Shown piece by piece: positions 1 to 8,570 of a stretch of DNA of 64,000 bases. The position numbers and the translations under genes were made by a program. This stretch comes from Roseococcus thiosulfatophilus (GTDB taxonomy: Bacteria; Pseudomonadota; Alphaproteobacteria; Acetobacterales; Acetobacteraceae), in contig NZ_JAFFQY010000005.1 of the NCBI RefSeq assembly GCF_017311575.1, positions 1 to 64,000 of the forward strand, read 5' to 3'. The notes under the pieces are model-generated. The model worked only from the letters and a program-made list of their open reading frames with translations, was not told the origin of the DNA and ran no database searches. Each line of letters opens with the position of its first letter. Within the stretch, counting starts at the first letter, position 1.

Positions 1-248
1 GTTCGCTGCTGACGTTCCATGGGGTTGACACTGTCATCGTCACCGGCGGCTCCACCTCCGGCTGCGTGCGGGCCACGGTGGTGGAGGGGTTGTCCTGCGG
101 CTACCGCATGGTCGTGCCGGAGGAATGCGTGGCCGACCGGCATGAGAGCCCGCATTTCGCGAACCTCTACGACATGGCGGTGAAATACGCGGACGTGCTG
201 CCGGTGGGCGATGTGGTGCAGGGCCTGTCGGGCATGGAGGCCCGCTGA
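1..248 (+). CDS. Isochorismatase-family (cysteine hydrolase) protein, C-terminal part
   Basis: The gene enters from the left edge and is read from base 3. The last 81 residues are present. They contain GGSTSGCVRATVVEG, the segment carrying the nucleophilic cysteine of the isochorismatase / N-carbamoylsarcosine amidohydrolase fold, followed by the helix-strand end of the domain (VVPEECVADR, then NLYDMAVKYADV). The N-terminal Asp and Lys of the catalytic triad lie outside the window. Members hydrolyse amides or similar bonds in small molecules in the cytoplasm. The substrate cannot be told from this fragment. The next gene starts about 70 bases downstream behind its own promoter-like sequence, so the two need not be one operon. 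Confidence 0.8.
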   Translation, partial: SLLTFHGVDTVIVTGGSTSGCVRATVVEGLSCGYRMVVPEECVADRHESPHFANLYDMAVKYADVLPVGDVVQGLSGMEAR

Positions 249-258
249 AACACCGCGC

Positions 259-289
259 TTGACCTTCCCACAGGGGCACGGCGCATCCC
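259..289 (+). promoter_or_regulatory. Possible CueR/MerR-type promoter upstream of the DUF305 gene
   Basis: TTGACC at 259-264 continues as TTGACCTTCCC and is followed by an imperfect dyad half, GGGGCACGG. It lies about 30 bases upstream of the DUF305 gene's Shine-Dalgarno. MerR-family metal sensors bind ACCTTCC-type dyads inside over-long spacers. The downstream half and the -10 box are poor matches, so this is only a candidate. Confidence 0.3.
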
Positions 290-319
290 TTGGCGAACAC
301 CGCCACGGGAGAATTCCAC

Positions 320-709
320 ATGCGCCGCGCCATCCCCCTTCTTCTCGCCGCCCTGATGTTGATCGGCTCGGGCGGCGTGCTTGGTTATGTGCTGGCGCAA
401 GGCGGCGGCGGGCATGGCGGGCACGCCCACCACCAGGCCGCCGCCCCGCCCGCCAATGCCGCCACGCGCGCCTATATGGAAGCCAATGCCCGCATGCACG
501 CGGCCATGGACATCACCTATACCGGCGATGCCGACCGCGACTTCGTGGCGGGCATGATTCCGCACCATGAGGGCGCCATCGCCATGGCGCGCATCGTGCT
601 GGAACATGGCCGCGACCCGGAGGTGCGTGCCCTGGCCCAGGACGTGATCCGCGAGCAGGAGCGTGAGATCGCGCAGATGCGCGCCATCCTCCAGCGCCTG
701 CCGCGCTGA
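320..709 (+). CDS. DUF305 (CopM-like) metal-binding secreted or anchored protein
   Basis: A 129-residue protein with an N-terminal hydrophobic segment (residues about 5-22) that can act as signal or anchor, then a His/Gly-rich stretch ([11 protein letters not shown]), then a DUF305 domain. The domain shows the family's His/Met pattern: [20 protein letters not shown] and [14 protein letters not shown]305/CopM proteins bind copper or silver in the periplasm, so an extracytoplasmic metal-handling role is likely. ATG 320 is chosen because GGGAG lies 8 bases upstream; the in-frame ATG at 290 has no ribosome binding site and would precede the signal segment. The stop codon abuts the stop of the convergent transglutaminase gene with no gap. 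Confidence 0.88.
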   Translation: MRRAIPLLLAALMLIGSGGVLGYVLAQGGGGHGGHAHHQAAAPPANAATRAYMEANARMHAAMDITYTGDADRDFVAGMIPHHEGAIAMARIVLEHGRDPEVRALAQDVIREQEREIAQMRAILQRLPR

Positions 710-1588
710 TCACCGCGCCGGCAGCGCGTCCTCCAGCGATTCCAGGTCCACGCTGACCGTCAGCCGGTGCTCGCCGCCGCCCAGCAGCACGCCCCGCAGG
801 GGCGAGACATCCGCGAAGTCGCGCCCCCAGGCCAGCACCACATGCTCGTCCCGCACCACGATGCCGTTGGTGGGGTCGAGCCCCACCCAGCCCAGCCCCG
901 CGCCCATCCAGGCTGACACCCAGGCATGGCTCTGGTCCGCGCCGCGCCGCCGCGCCTGTCCAGGCGGCGGCCGCGTGCGGATATAGCCCGACACATAGCG
1001 CCCCGGCAGGCCGAGGCCGCGCATGCCCGCCAGCATCACCTGCGTGAAGTCCTGGCAGACGCCGCGGCGCGTGCGCATCACCTCCGCGATGGGGGTGGTG
1101 ATGCTGGTGACTCCCGCCTGGAACGTGAAGTCGCGCCGGATGCGGGCATTGAGGTCGAGCAGCCCGGCCAGCACGGCGCTTCCGGGTGGGAAGGAGGGGC
1201 GCGCATATTCGGTGGCGGCGGCCAGCGGCGGGATCAGCCGCGTGGGGGGCAGGAAATCCGCGGTCTCCACGCCCTCGGCGGCGGCCGCGACCGCCTCCCA
1301 GGGGGGCGTGGCCTCGGGGGGTGGGGGCGGGGCGAAGCAGACATCCACCAGGCTTTCCGCCTCCACCTCGAAGCTGGTGTGGGGGGCGGCGAGGAAGAGG
1401 CGCGTGGCCGGGTTGCCGAAATGGTCGTGCGTCTCGGTGTGGTGGTCGGGGGCGGGCAGGCAGGTCAGCCGCGCCGAGATCACCTTCTGGCCGGGCAGGG
1501 CGCGGGGCTTCAGGTGCAGCAGGTGCGCGGCCAGGTCCACCGGTTGGGCGTAGGCATAGGCCGTGCGGTGGCGCAGCGAGTAGATCAT
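710..1588 (-). CDS. Transglutaminase-like cysteine protease-fold protein (with bacterial transglutaminase N domain)
   Basis: This 292-residue protein starts with the beta-rich N domain typical of these enzymes (YSLRHRTAYAY). The transglutaminase core follows, with a complete triad: Cys178 in RRGVCQDF, His221 in SHAWV and Asp238 in GLDPTNG. There is no signal peptide, so it is probably cytoplasmic. It is the last gene of a minus-strand cluster after the 1102-residue transglutaminase/DUF2126 gene and the ATP-grasp/alpha-E gene. This gene neighbourhood recurs in bacteria and has been predicted to make or modify peptides, with the transglutaminases acting as peptidases or amide-transfer enzymes. 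The substrate is unknown. Its Shine-Dalgarno-like AGGG sits within a 9-bp hairpin (1593-1618). Confidence 0.9.
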   Translation of the reverse strand: MIYSLRHRTAYAYAQPVDLAAHLLHLKPRALPGQKVISARLTCLPAPDHHTETHDHFGNPATRLFLAAPHTSFEVEAESLVDVCFAPPPPPEATPPWEAVAAAAEGVETADFLPPTRLIPPLAAATEYARPSFPPGSAVLAGLLDLNARIRRDFTFQAGVTSITTPIAEVMRTRRGVCQDFTQVMLAGMRGLGLPGRYVSGYIRTRPPPGQARRRGADQSHAWVSAWMGAGLGWVGLDPTNGIVVRDEHVVLAWGRDFADVSPLRGVLLGGGEHRLTVSVDLESLEDALPAR

Positions 1589-1592
1589 CGGG

Positions 1593-1618
1593 CGGACCCT
1601 ATCGCAGGTTAGGGTCCG
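1593..1618 (-). promoter_or_regulatory. 9-bp inverted repeat covering the ribosome-binding region of the transglutaminase gene
   Basis: CGGACCCTA (1593-1601) and TAGGGTCCG (1610-1618) are perfect inverted repeats with an 8-base loop. They fill most of the 33-base gap between the ATP-grasp/alpha-E stop and the ATG at 1588. In the minus-strand mRNA the 3' arm holds the only SD-like sequence (AGGG, 8 bases from the ATG). The hairpin could limit translation of the last gene or act as an attenuator. There is no U-tract, so a simple terminator is less likely. Confidence 0.5.
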
Positions 1619-1621
1619 GCG

Positions 1622-4084
1622 TCAGGCCTCGATGACCGCCGCCTCGCCCATGTCCACCCCCACCGCCCGCGCCGGCGGCAGCAGCGCGAAATAGCGGCGC
1701 GACACCACGTCCGACAGCGTGGCCAGGTCCTGCGCCATGCGCCGCAGCTCGGGCGGCAGCAGCGCGGCCTCCTGTGCCTGGTCGCGCGCGGCGAGCAGGC
1801 GGGGGGTGAAGTCCTCCGCGATGGCCAGCAGGCGTTCGGCCTCGGCCGCGCCGGGGTCGTCGGGGTCGGCCGAGACCTCGCCCAGCGCGTCCGCGATGGC
1901 CTGGAGCTGGAAGGCGAGGCCGCGCGGGTTGGCGCCATCGGCCAGCACCAGGTCCAGCGCAGGCGCGGGTTGCAGCACGCCGAGGTAGCGGCTGCGGTAG
2001 GTGATGACGCTGTCACACAATTCCAGCACCAGGCGCAGCCCGGCCTCGATGCGCGCGGGCGGGCCGTCCAGCGCCACCGCCACCTCGCCCGCCACGGCCT
2101 GGGCGCGTTCCATGCGCCGCCCGAGTTCCAGGAAGAGTCGCGCGCCGCCGCGCACCATGTTCTCGGCCGCGACACCCGCCACCGCATTGGCGAAGCGCAG
2201 CGAGGGGATCAGCGCGCGGCCGAGATCCTGCAGGTCCGGCAGGGGGGCGGCCAGGGCCTCCTCCGCCGCGCGCAGGGTCTGGGTGAAGGTGGCGTGCATG
2301 TCGGCCGTCAGCCGGTCGCGCACCGCCTCGATCAGCCCGCCGATACGGCGGTGCAGGTCGCGCACGCCCGGGCGCGCGCCGCGCATCAGCGCCTCGGCCA
2401 GCGGGGTGAGGCTGCCGGCGGAGACGCGGGCCTCGTCATCCACCAGCGCGGCCTCGCGCAGGCAGAGGGTCAATGCCGAGAGTTCCGCCAGTTCGCGGGG
2501 CGAAAGCCCGCCGCGCCGCAGCCGCGCGATGGTGGCGCGCAGCAAACGCGCGCCGCGGTCCAGCCGCTCCACATAGCGGCCCAGCCAGAACAGGTTGTCC
2601 GCCACGCGCGAGGGGATGGCGGCCGGCGTGCGGCGGATGGCGAGCGGCGGCGCGGATTGCGCGGCGGGGCCGATGATGGCCTCGCCCGGGTCGGCCGGCA
2701 CCCAGACATCCTTGCACCAGCCGGCACCGGGCAGGCGGCCGGTCAGCCGCGTGCCGGCGCTGACATGGCGCGCGAGGCCGCCCGGCAGCACATGCCAGTT
2801 CACCCCGTCCGAGATGGCGAACATCCGCAGCACCAGGGGCACCGGGTTCAGCCTGCCCTCCTCCAGCGCCGGGGCCACCGGCAGGGGGGGCAGGGCGATG
2901 GCGGCCTGGGGCAGGCCAGGGGTGGGCGCCCAGGCCTCGGGCGCCAGCCCGTCGCCGGCGGGGCGGAAGGCCCAGGCGGCATGGCCTTCCGGCAGGGGCG
3001 GTGGGGCCTCGTTCGCGCGCAGCCAGTGGGTGGGCAGCGAGGGCAGCAGCAGCGCCTCGCCCAGCAGGCGCGCGCTGAGGGCGGGCAGGAAGGCGGGCAG
3101 GGCGGGCATTTCGGCGAGCGACGCGCCGGGGGCGTTCAGCAGGGTCAGCGCGCCGTGGCGGGCCGCGTCCAGGATGCCCGGCACGCCGCCCGCCGCGTGG
3201 GAATCGGGCTGGTCCAGCGGGTCCAGGCCGTTGGCGTTCAGCCGGCTCAGCACCACGTCCACTGGCTGCAATCCGACCAGCGTCTTGAGGTAGAGCGCGC
3301 CGCCGCGCACCGTCAGGTCCCCGGGCTCGACCAGGGCGCAGCCCAGCTCGCGCGAGAGCACCACATGCTCGAACCAATGCGCGTCGCTGGTGCCGGGGGA
3401 GAGCAGGGCCACGGCGGGGTCCGGCTTGTGGCGGGGCGCGAGGCGCGACAGCGCCTCCTGCCACAGGTCGAAGAAGGGGGTGATGGCCCGCGGCAACATG
3501 GTCCGCATGGCCTCGGGCATGGCGGAGCCGAGCAGGCGCCGGTTCTCCAGCAACTGGCCAAGGCCGGAGGCGGTGCCCGTGCGGTCCTGCAGTACCGCCC
3601 AGCGCCCGTCGGTGCCGCGCACCAGGTCCACCGCGTAGAGGTGCAGCAGCGGGCGATGCGGCGCGCTCATGCCCCGGCGCGCGGCGCGCAGGAAGGCGGG
3701 GCTGCCGAAGACCAGCGGTGCGGGCAGCAGGCCGGCCGCCAGCGTCTCCTGCGCGCCATAGAGATCGGCCAGCACGGCATCCAGAAGCCGGGCGCGCTGG
3801 GCAATGCCCTCGGCCAGCGCCTCAAACTCGCGCGGCTCCAGCGGCAGGGGCACAGGGTCGAGCCGCCAGGCGCCGCCGCCCGCGGCGCCGGGGAGGATGG
3901 AGGCCACCCCTTCCTCCAGCATGGCCCGCGTCAGGCGCTGGCCGCGCTCCGCCACCGCCGGCCGCCCCAGGCTGCCGATGACGCCCACCACGCCACGCCA
4001 ATGGGCGCGGATGTCGCCATGGCCCGAGACCATCTCATCCGGCCCGTTCTCGAGCAGGGCGGCGGGCCAGGGCGCTTCAGGCAT
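1622..4084 (-). CDS. Circularly permuted ATP-grasp / alpha-E fusion protein
   Basis: An 820-residue fusion. The N-terminal ~480 residues are a circularly permuted ATP-grasp domain (DUF404/DUF407 type), recognisable from LYAVDLVRGTDGRWAVLQDRTG, LLSPGTSDAHWFEHVVLSRELG and the ENRRLLG region. The C-terminal part, from about residue 490 (PSRVADNLFWLGRYVERLDRG), is the all-helical alpha-E domain (DUF403). In many genomes these are two adjacent genes; here they are one polypeptide. ATP-grasp enzymes of this class are predicted to form amide bonds on peptides. The start codon overlaps the end of the upstream transglutaminase/DUF2126 gene by 8 bases, so the two are translationally coupled. The in vivo product is unknown. 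Confidence 0.9.
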   Translation of the reverse strand: MPEAPWPAALLENGPDEMVSGHGDIRAHWRGVVGVIGSLGRPAVAERGQRLTRAMLEEGVASILPGAAGGGAWRLDPVPLPLEPREFEALAEGIAQRARLLDAVLADLYGAQETLAAGLLPAPLVFGSPAFLRAARRGMSAPHRPLLHLYAVDLVRGTDGRWAVLQDRTGTASGLGQLLENRRLLGSAMPEAMRTMLPRAITPFFDLWQEALSRLAPRHKPDPAVALLSPGTSDAHWFEHVVLSRELGCALVEPGDLTVRGGALYLKTLVGLQPVDVVLSRLNANGLDPLDQPDSHAAGGVPGILDAARHGALTLLNAPGASLAEMPALPAFLPALSARLLGEALLLPSLPTHWLRANEAPPPLPEGHAAWAFRPAGDGLAPEAWAPTPGLPQAAIALPPLPVAPALEEGRLNPVPLVLRMFAISDGVNWHVLPGGLARHVSAGTRLTGRLPGAGWCKDVWVPADPGEAIIGPAAQSAPPLAIRRTPAAIPSRVADNLFWLGRYVERLDRGARLLRATIARLRRGGLSPRELAELSALTLCLREAALVDDEARVSAGSLTPLAEALMRGARPGVRDLHRRIGGLIEAVRDRLTADMHATFTQTLRAAEEALAAPLPDLQDLGRALIPSLRFANAVAGVAAENMVRGGARLFLELGRRMERAQAVAGEVAVALDGPPARIEAGLRLVLELCDSVITYRSRYLGVLQPAPALDLVLADGANPRGLAFQLQAIADALGEVSADPDDPGAAEAERLLAIAEDFTPRLLAARDQAQEAALLPPELRRMAQDLATLSDVVSRRYFALLPPARAVGVDMGEAAVIEA

Positions 4085-7000
4085 GGGCGCGCAGGTCCAG
4101 CGTGCAGGGGTGTTCCAGGCTGGGGGCGGCCATGGGCTCGGTCATCAGGCCCGGCGTGTGGCCGATGGGGTAGAAGCGGGCGCGGCGCCGCGCCTCGGCG
4201 GAGTTCGCGTTCACCGGGAAATCCGCATAGGCGACGCCGCCGGGGTGCACGACCTGGTGCGTCAGCCCGCCCAGCGAGCGACCCGTCCAGCGGTCATAGA
4301 CATCCAGCACCAGCGGCCCCTGGGCGCGCACGGTGGGGTGCAGGGCCGAGGGCGGGTCCCAGGCCTTGAAGCGGATGCCCGCGACGTATTCGCCGGTGCG
4401 CTCGGTGGGCATGAGCGGCACGGCCACGCCATTCGCGGCCAGCACATAGCGCTCGGGCACCCAGTTGGTGACGCGGGCCTGCACGCGCTCGGTGCTGCTG
4501 TCCACATAGCGCACGGTGCCGCCGGCCGCCGCTTCCTCGCCCAGCACATGCCAGGGTTCGAGGGCGTGGCGCAGTTCCACCTCCATGCCGGCCACCTGCA
4601 CCAGCCCGATCTGGGGGAAGCGGAATTCGATGTGCGGCGCGAACCAGGCGGGGTCGAGCGGCGTGCCGATCTGCGAGAGTTCCTCCAGCGCGCCCTTGAA
4701 GTCCGCCACCGCGTATTCGGGCAGCATGAAGCGGTCATGCAGCGCGGTGCCCCAGCGCACGAGGGAACGGCGATAGGGCTTCTCCCAGAAGGCGGCGAGG
4801 GCCGCGCGCATCAGCAGCATCTGCGCCATGCTCATCTCGGCGTGCGGCGGCATCTCGAAGGCGCGGAATTCCACCAGGCCGCGGCGGCCGCCGCTGTGGT
4901 TCGGGTCGTACATCTTGTCGATGCAGAACTCGGTGCGGTGGGTGTTGCCCGTCATGTCCGCCAGCAGGTTGCGGAACAGGCGGTCCGTCATCCAGGGCGG
5001 CGGGTTGGGGCCGGCGCGGTCGAGTTCGCGGAACGCGATCTCCATCTCGCGCAGCGCGTCCATCCGCGCCTCGTCCACACGCGGATGCTGGCTGGTGGGG
5101 CCGATGAAGAGGCCGCTGAACAGGAAGCTCAGCGAGGGGTGGTTGTGCCAGAAGGAGACCAGGCTCCGCAGCAGGTCCGGCCGGCGCAGGAAGGGGCTGT
5201 CGGCGACGGTGGTGCCCCCCATCACCACATGGTTGCCGCCGCCGGTGCCCACATGGCGGCCGTCCAGCATGAACTTCTCCGTGGCCAGCCCGACCTGGCG
5301 GGCCTCCTCGTAGAGCTGCGTGGTGCGCTCGGTCATCTCCGCCCAGGAATGGGCGGGGTGGATGTTCACCTCGATCACGCCCGGGTCGGGGGTGACGGAG
5401 AAATGGTTCAGCCGGTCGTCATGCGGCGGCAGGTAGCCCTCGAGGAAGAGCTTGCGCCCCGCCTCGGCCGCCGTGTCCTCGATGGCGGCGATGAGTTCCA
5501 GCCAATCCTCCGCGGCGAAGAGGGGCGGCAGGAAGACGTGCAGCATGCCGCCGCGCGGCTCGACGCAGAGGGCGGTGCGGACCTGGGCGGGGTCGTCCAT
5601 GCCGACTTCCGGCGCCGGCTGGGGCTGCGGGCGGAAGCCTTCGATCCGGCCCTCCCGTGCGACGCTGGCACGCAGCTGGTCCCGCAGCGGCAAAGGCGGC
5701 TTTTCCGCGAAGGGGTCGGGCGGGCTCTCGGCCTCCAGCGCCGCGGCCTTGGGGTCGATCCAGGGCAGCGAGGCCAGCGGCAGGCGCAGCCCCATGGGCG
5801 CGTCGCCGGGCGTGAGGAACAGCGTATCCTCGCGGAAGAACCAGCGGCCGGATTGCCAGCGCCGCTGCCCGCCCTGCACCACGCGGCGCAGCGGCAGCAC
5901 GGCGCCGGCCGGTTCGGCCAGCCCCTCGGTGAAGAGCCGCCGCATGCGCGCGCGTTCCAGCGGGTCCGCGAGCTTGCTGTCCTCGGCCACCACGTTGGCG
6001 GGCAGGCGCGCTTCCTTCCACAGGTAGTAGTGGACGTCCTCATGCGCGGGCACGGCCAGGGCCGGGTCCACCTGCAGGCGTTCGGCCAGCTTCTTGGCGA
6101 AGCGGATGGCGTCGAGCGCGGTCGCGTCGTCCTTGTCGTCGTCCGAGGCCAGCAGGGCCGCGTCGCGCCACACCGCCTCGCCATCCGGGCGCCAGATGCA
6201 GTGCAGGGCGAAGCGGGGCAAAGGCTCGCCCGGATATTGCTTGCCCTGGCCGTAGTGCAGCACGGCGCCGGGCGCCCAGAGCGGGGCCAACCGCCGCAGC
6301 AGCCGCCCGGCATAGGCGCGCTTGGTGGGGCCCATGGCGTCGGTGTTCCACTCCGCGGCCTCGCGGTCCGTGGCGGCGACGAAGGTGGGTTCGCCGCCCA
6401 TGGTCAGGCGCACGTCGTGCCGCTTCAGCGCCGCGTCCACGCGCTGCCCGGCCTGCTGGATGGCCTGCCATTGCCGCGGCGTGTAGGGCTTGGTGACGCG
6501 CGGCGTCTCGCGCAGACGCACCACCTTCATCTCGAAGCCGAACTCCACCTCCGCCTTTTCGACCCCGCCCGAGATGGGCGCGGCGGAGGCCGGTTCCGGC
6601 GTGGAGGCCAGCGGAATATGCCCCTCGCCCGCCAGCAGGCCGGAGGTGGCGTCGAACCCCACCCAGCCCGCGCCGGGCAGATAGACTTCCGCCCAGGCGT
6701 GCAGGTCGGTGAAGTCCGCACTCGGGCCTTCCGGCCCGTCCAGCGGCTTCACATCGGCGACGAGCTGGATGAGGTAGCCCGAGCAGAAGCGCGCCGCGAA
6801 ACCGAGATGCCGCGCCGCCTGCACGAACAGCCAGGCGCTGTCGCGGCAGGAGCCGCGGCCCTCGCCCAGGGTGCGCTCCGGCTCCCACACGCCCGGCTCC
6901 AGGCGCACGATGTAGGCGATGCGTTCCTGGATGCGCGTGTTGAGGCCCATCAGCAGGTCCACGCTGCGCTGCCGCCCGCGCGGGATTTCCGCGAGCAGCG

Positions 7001-7385
7001 CCTTCAGCAGCGGGCCGGGCGCGTCCATGCGGCGGAAGGGCGCCAGTTCCTGGTCGAGCACCTGGTCGTATTCGAAGGGCCAGTGCTCGGCATCCGGCTC
7101 CAGGAAGAAGTCGAAGGGGTTGATGGTGGCCATGTCGGCCACGAGGTCCACCGTCACGTCGAAATGCGTCACGCGCTCGGGGAAGACCACGCGCGCCTGG
7201 AAATTCCCCTGCGGGTCCTGCTGCCAGTTGATGAAGTGGGGCTTGGGCTCGACCTTCAGGGAGTAGGACAGGATGGGCGTGCGCGCATGCGGCGCCGGCC
7301 GCAGCCGGATCACCTGCGGGCCCAGCATCACCGGGCGGTCATAGCGGTAGGTGGTGCGATGGGTCAGCGCGGCGTGGATGGACAT
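4077..7385 (-). CDS. Transglutaminase-DUF2126 fusion protein
   Basis: An 1102-residue protein that begins with a transglutaminase N domain (HAALTHRTTYRYDRPV). The transglutaminase core has Cys180 (GRGSCRDSAW), His229 (DLHAWAEVYL) and Asp245 (GFDATSG) as an intact triad. The remaining ~800 residues are the DUF2126 region, with MGGEPTF, HYGQGKQYPGEPLPR, GGGNHVVMGG and VEVNIHPAHSW. No signal peptide is present. ATG 7385 is chosen because the conserved N domain starts there and codons upstream look non-coding. It is the first gene of the minus-strand cluster and overlaps the ATP-grasp gene. The proposed role of the cluster is peptide synthesis or modification followed by proteolysis. The function is predicted from family context, not known. 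Confidence 0.9.
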   Translation of the reverse strand: MSIHAALTHRTTYRYDRPVMLGPQVIRLRPAPHARTPILSYSLKVEPKPHFINWQQDPQGNFQARVVFPERVTHFDVTVDLVADMATINPFDFFLEPDAEHWPFEYDQVLDQELAPFRRMDAPGPLLKALLAEIPRGRQRSVDLLMGLNTRIQERIAYIVRLEPGVWEPERTLGEGRGSCRDSAWLFVQAARHLGFAARFCSGYLIQLVADVKPLDGPEGPSADFTDLHAWAEVYLPGAGWVGFDATSGLLAGEGHIPLASTPEPASAAPISGGVEKAEVEFGFEMKVVRLRETPRVTKPYTPRQWQAIQQAGQRVDAALKRHDVRLTMGGEPTFVAATDREAAEWNTDAMGPTKRAYAGRLLRRLAPLWAPGAVLHYGQGKQYPGEPLPRFALHCIWRPDGEAVWRDAALLASDDDKDDATALDAIRFAKKLAERLQVDPALAVPAHEDVHYYLWKEARLPANVVAEDSKLADPLERARMRRLFTEGLAEPAGAVLPLRRVVQGGQRRWQSGRWFFREDTLFLTPGDAPMGLRLPLASLPWIDPKAAALEAESPPDPFAEKPPLPLRDQLRASVAREGRIEGFRPQPQPAPEVGMDDPAQVRTALCVEPRGGMLHVFLPPLFAAEDWLELIAAIEDTAAEAGRKLFLEGYLPPHDDRLNHFSVTPDPGVIEVNIHPAHSWAEMTERTTQLYEEARQVGLATEKFMLDGRHVGTGGGNHVVMGGTTVADSPFLRRPDLLRSLVSFWHNHPSLSFLFSGLFIGPTSQHPRVDEARMDALREMEIAFRELDRAGPNPPPWMTDRLFRNLLADMTGNTHRTEFCIDKMYDPNHSGGRRGLVEFRAFEMPPHAEMSMAQMLLMRAALAAFWEKPYRRSLVRWGTALHDRFMLPEYAVADFKGALEELSQIGTPLDPAWFAPHIEFRFPQIGLVQVAGMEVELRHALEPWHVLGEEAAAGGTVRYVDSSTERVQARVTNWVPERYVLAANGVAVPLMPTERTGEYVAGIRFKAWDPPSALHPTVRAQGPLVLDVYDRWTGRSLGGLTHQVVHPGGVAYADFPVNANSAEARRRARFYPIGHTPGLMTEPMAAPSLEHPCTLDLRAHA

Positions 7386-7485
7386 GGGCAGCCCGATCTG
7401 TGGTTGCCCGAGGTTATAGGCGCCTTTGCCCCCGGCGAAATGCCGAAGATTGCGCGTTTTTCGCGCCTGGCCACACACTTGGCGC

Positions 7486-8565
7486 ATGAGCACGCTGTTC
7501 AACGCCGCCGATTTCCGCATTCCGCCCGGAATCCTGCATCTCTGCGCCGGGGGGAAGACGCCCGCGCTGCACGCCCTGGATGGCGCGCTGGGCCGGTATC
7601 TCGCCGACAAATCCGACGGGCCGGCGGGCGATGCGCGGCAGGAGGCGATGGTGGGCCGGCTGCGCGGCAAGCTCGCCGCCGGCTGGGGCTGCGCGGCGGA
7701 GGAGATTGGCCTCGTCTCCTCTGTGGCCGAGGGTGTGGCCATGCTGGCCGAAAGCCTCGACTGGGCCGAGGGCGACGAGGTGGTGCTGGCGGATATCGAA
7801 TACCCCTCGCTCGCCGCGCCCTTCGCCATGCGGCCGGGTGTCACGCTGCGCGTGGCGGAAGGGCCCGGTGGCGTGGCCGCGCTGGTGGGGCCGCGCACGC
7901 GCGTGATCGCGGTGAGCAGCGTGAGCTTCCTCACGGCTGAGCGGGTGGACCTGCACGCGCTCCGCGCCCTGGCCGATGGCGTGGGCGCGCTGCTGGTGGT
8001 GGACCACACCCAGGCGGCGGGCTGGTCGCGGATCGAGGCCGGCATCGCCGACTTCGCCTTCGCCGCCTGCTACAAATGGATGCTGGGAATCAGCGGCATC
8101 GCGGTGGCGTATTGGAACCGCGCGCGCCAGCCCGGTTGGGCGCCACGCAGCGCGGGCTGGTATTCCATGGCCGTGCAGGGGCGGCCCGACTGGACCCAGC
8201 CCTTCGCCCTGGTGCCCGACGCCATGCGCTTCTGCCGCGGCAACCCCAACCATGCGGGCGTCTATGCGCTGGATGGCGCGCTGGATTATCTCGCGCGGCA
8301 TAAGGGGATCGAGGCGCATGTGCTGGCCCTGGCGGGCGATCTGCGCGCCCGCTGCCTCGCGGCCGGGCTGCCGGTGATGACGCCGCCGAACCATGGCGCC
8401 AGCGTCTGCCTGCCGCACCCGGAGGCGGCGAAGGCGGTGCGGGAACTGGAGGAACGCGGCGTGCTGGTCTGGAATGGCCGCGGCCGCATCCGGGTGAGCT
8501 TCCACGGCTATAATGGCGAGGCGGACGTGGCCTGGGCGCTGGCGGCGTTGAAGGGGGTGTTCTAG
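7486..8565 (+). CDS. Class V aminotransferase family protein (PLP-dependent)
   Basis: A 359-residue fold-type I PLP enzyme of the aminotransferase class V / cysteine desulfurase-like group. Asp173 in VVDHTQAAGW should contact the pyridine nitrogen of PLP and Lys197 in AACYKWMLG is the Schiff-base lysine. The C-terminal small domain ends in GRIRVSFHGYN. There is no SufS/IscS-type mobile cysteine loop. The sequence resembles kynureninase/isopenicillin epimerase-like members, so the reaction cannot be assigned. ATG 7486 is preferred over the in-frame ATG at 7426, which would overlap the promoter region shared with the divergent transglutaminase cluster. It stands alone, followed by hairpin repeats. 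Confidence 0.85.
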   Translation: MSTLFNAADFRIPPGILHLCAGGKTPALHALDGALGRYLADKSDGPAGDARQEAMVGRLRGKLAAGWGCAAEEIGLVSSVAEGVAMLAESLDWAEGDEVVLADIEYPSLAAPFAMRPGVTLRVAEGPGGVAALVGPRTRVIAVSSVSFLTAERVDLHALRALADGVGALLVVDHTQAAGWSRIEAGIADFAFAACYKWMLGISGIAVAYWNRARQPGWAPRSAGWYSMAVQGRPDWTQPFALVPDAMRFCRGNPNHAGVYALDGALDYLARHKGIEAHVLALAGDLRARCLAAGLPVMTPPNHGASVCLPHPEAAKAVRELEERGVLVWNGRGRIRVSFHGYNGEADVAWALAALKGVF

Positions 8566-8570
8566 CGGCC

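Noticed and set aside
3804-7940. A very long plus-strand open frame (over 1300 codons) across the transglutaminase/ATP-grasp genes
   Set aside because: It is antisense to genes with clear conserved domains and reads as low-complexity Arg/Gly/His-rich sequence. Long shadow frames are expected at this GC content.
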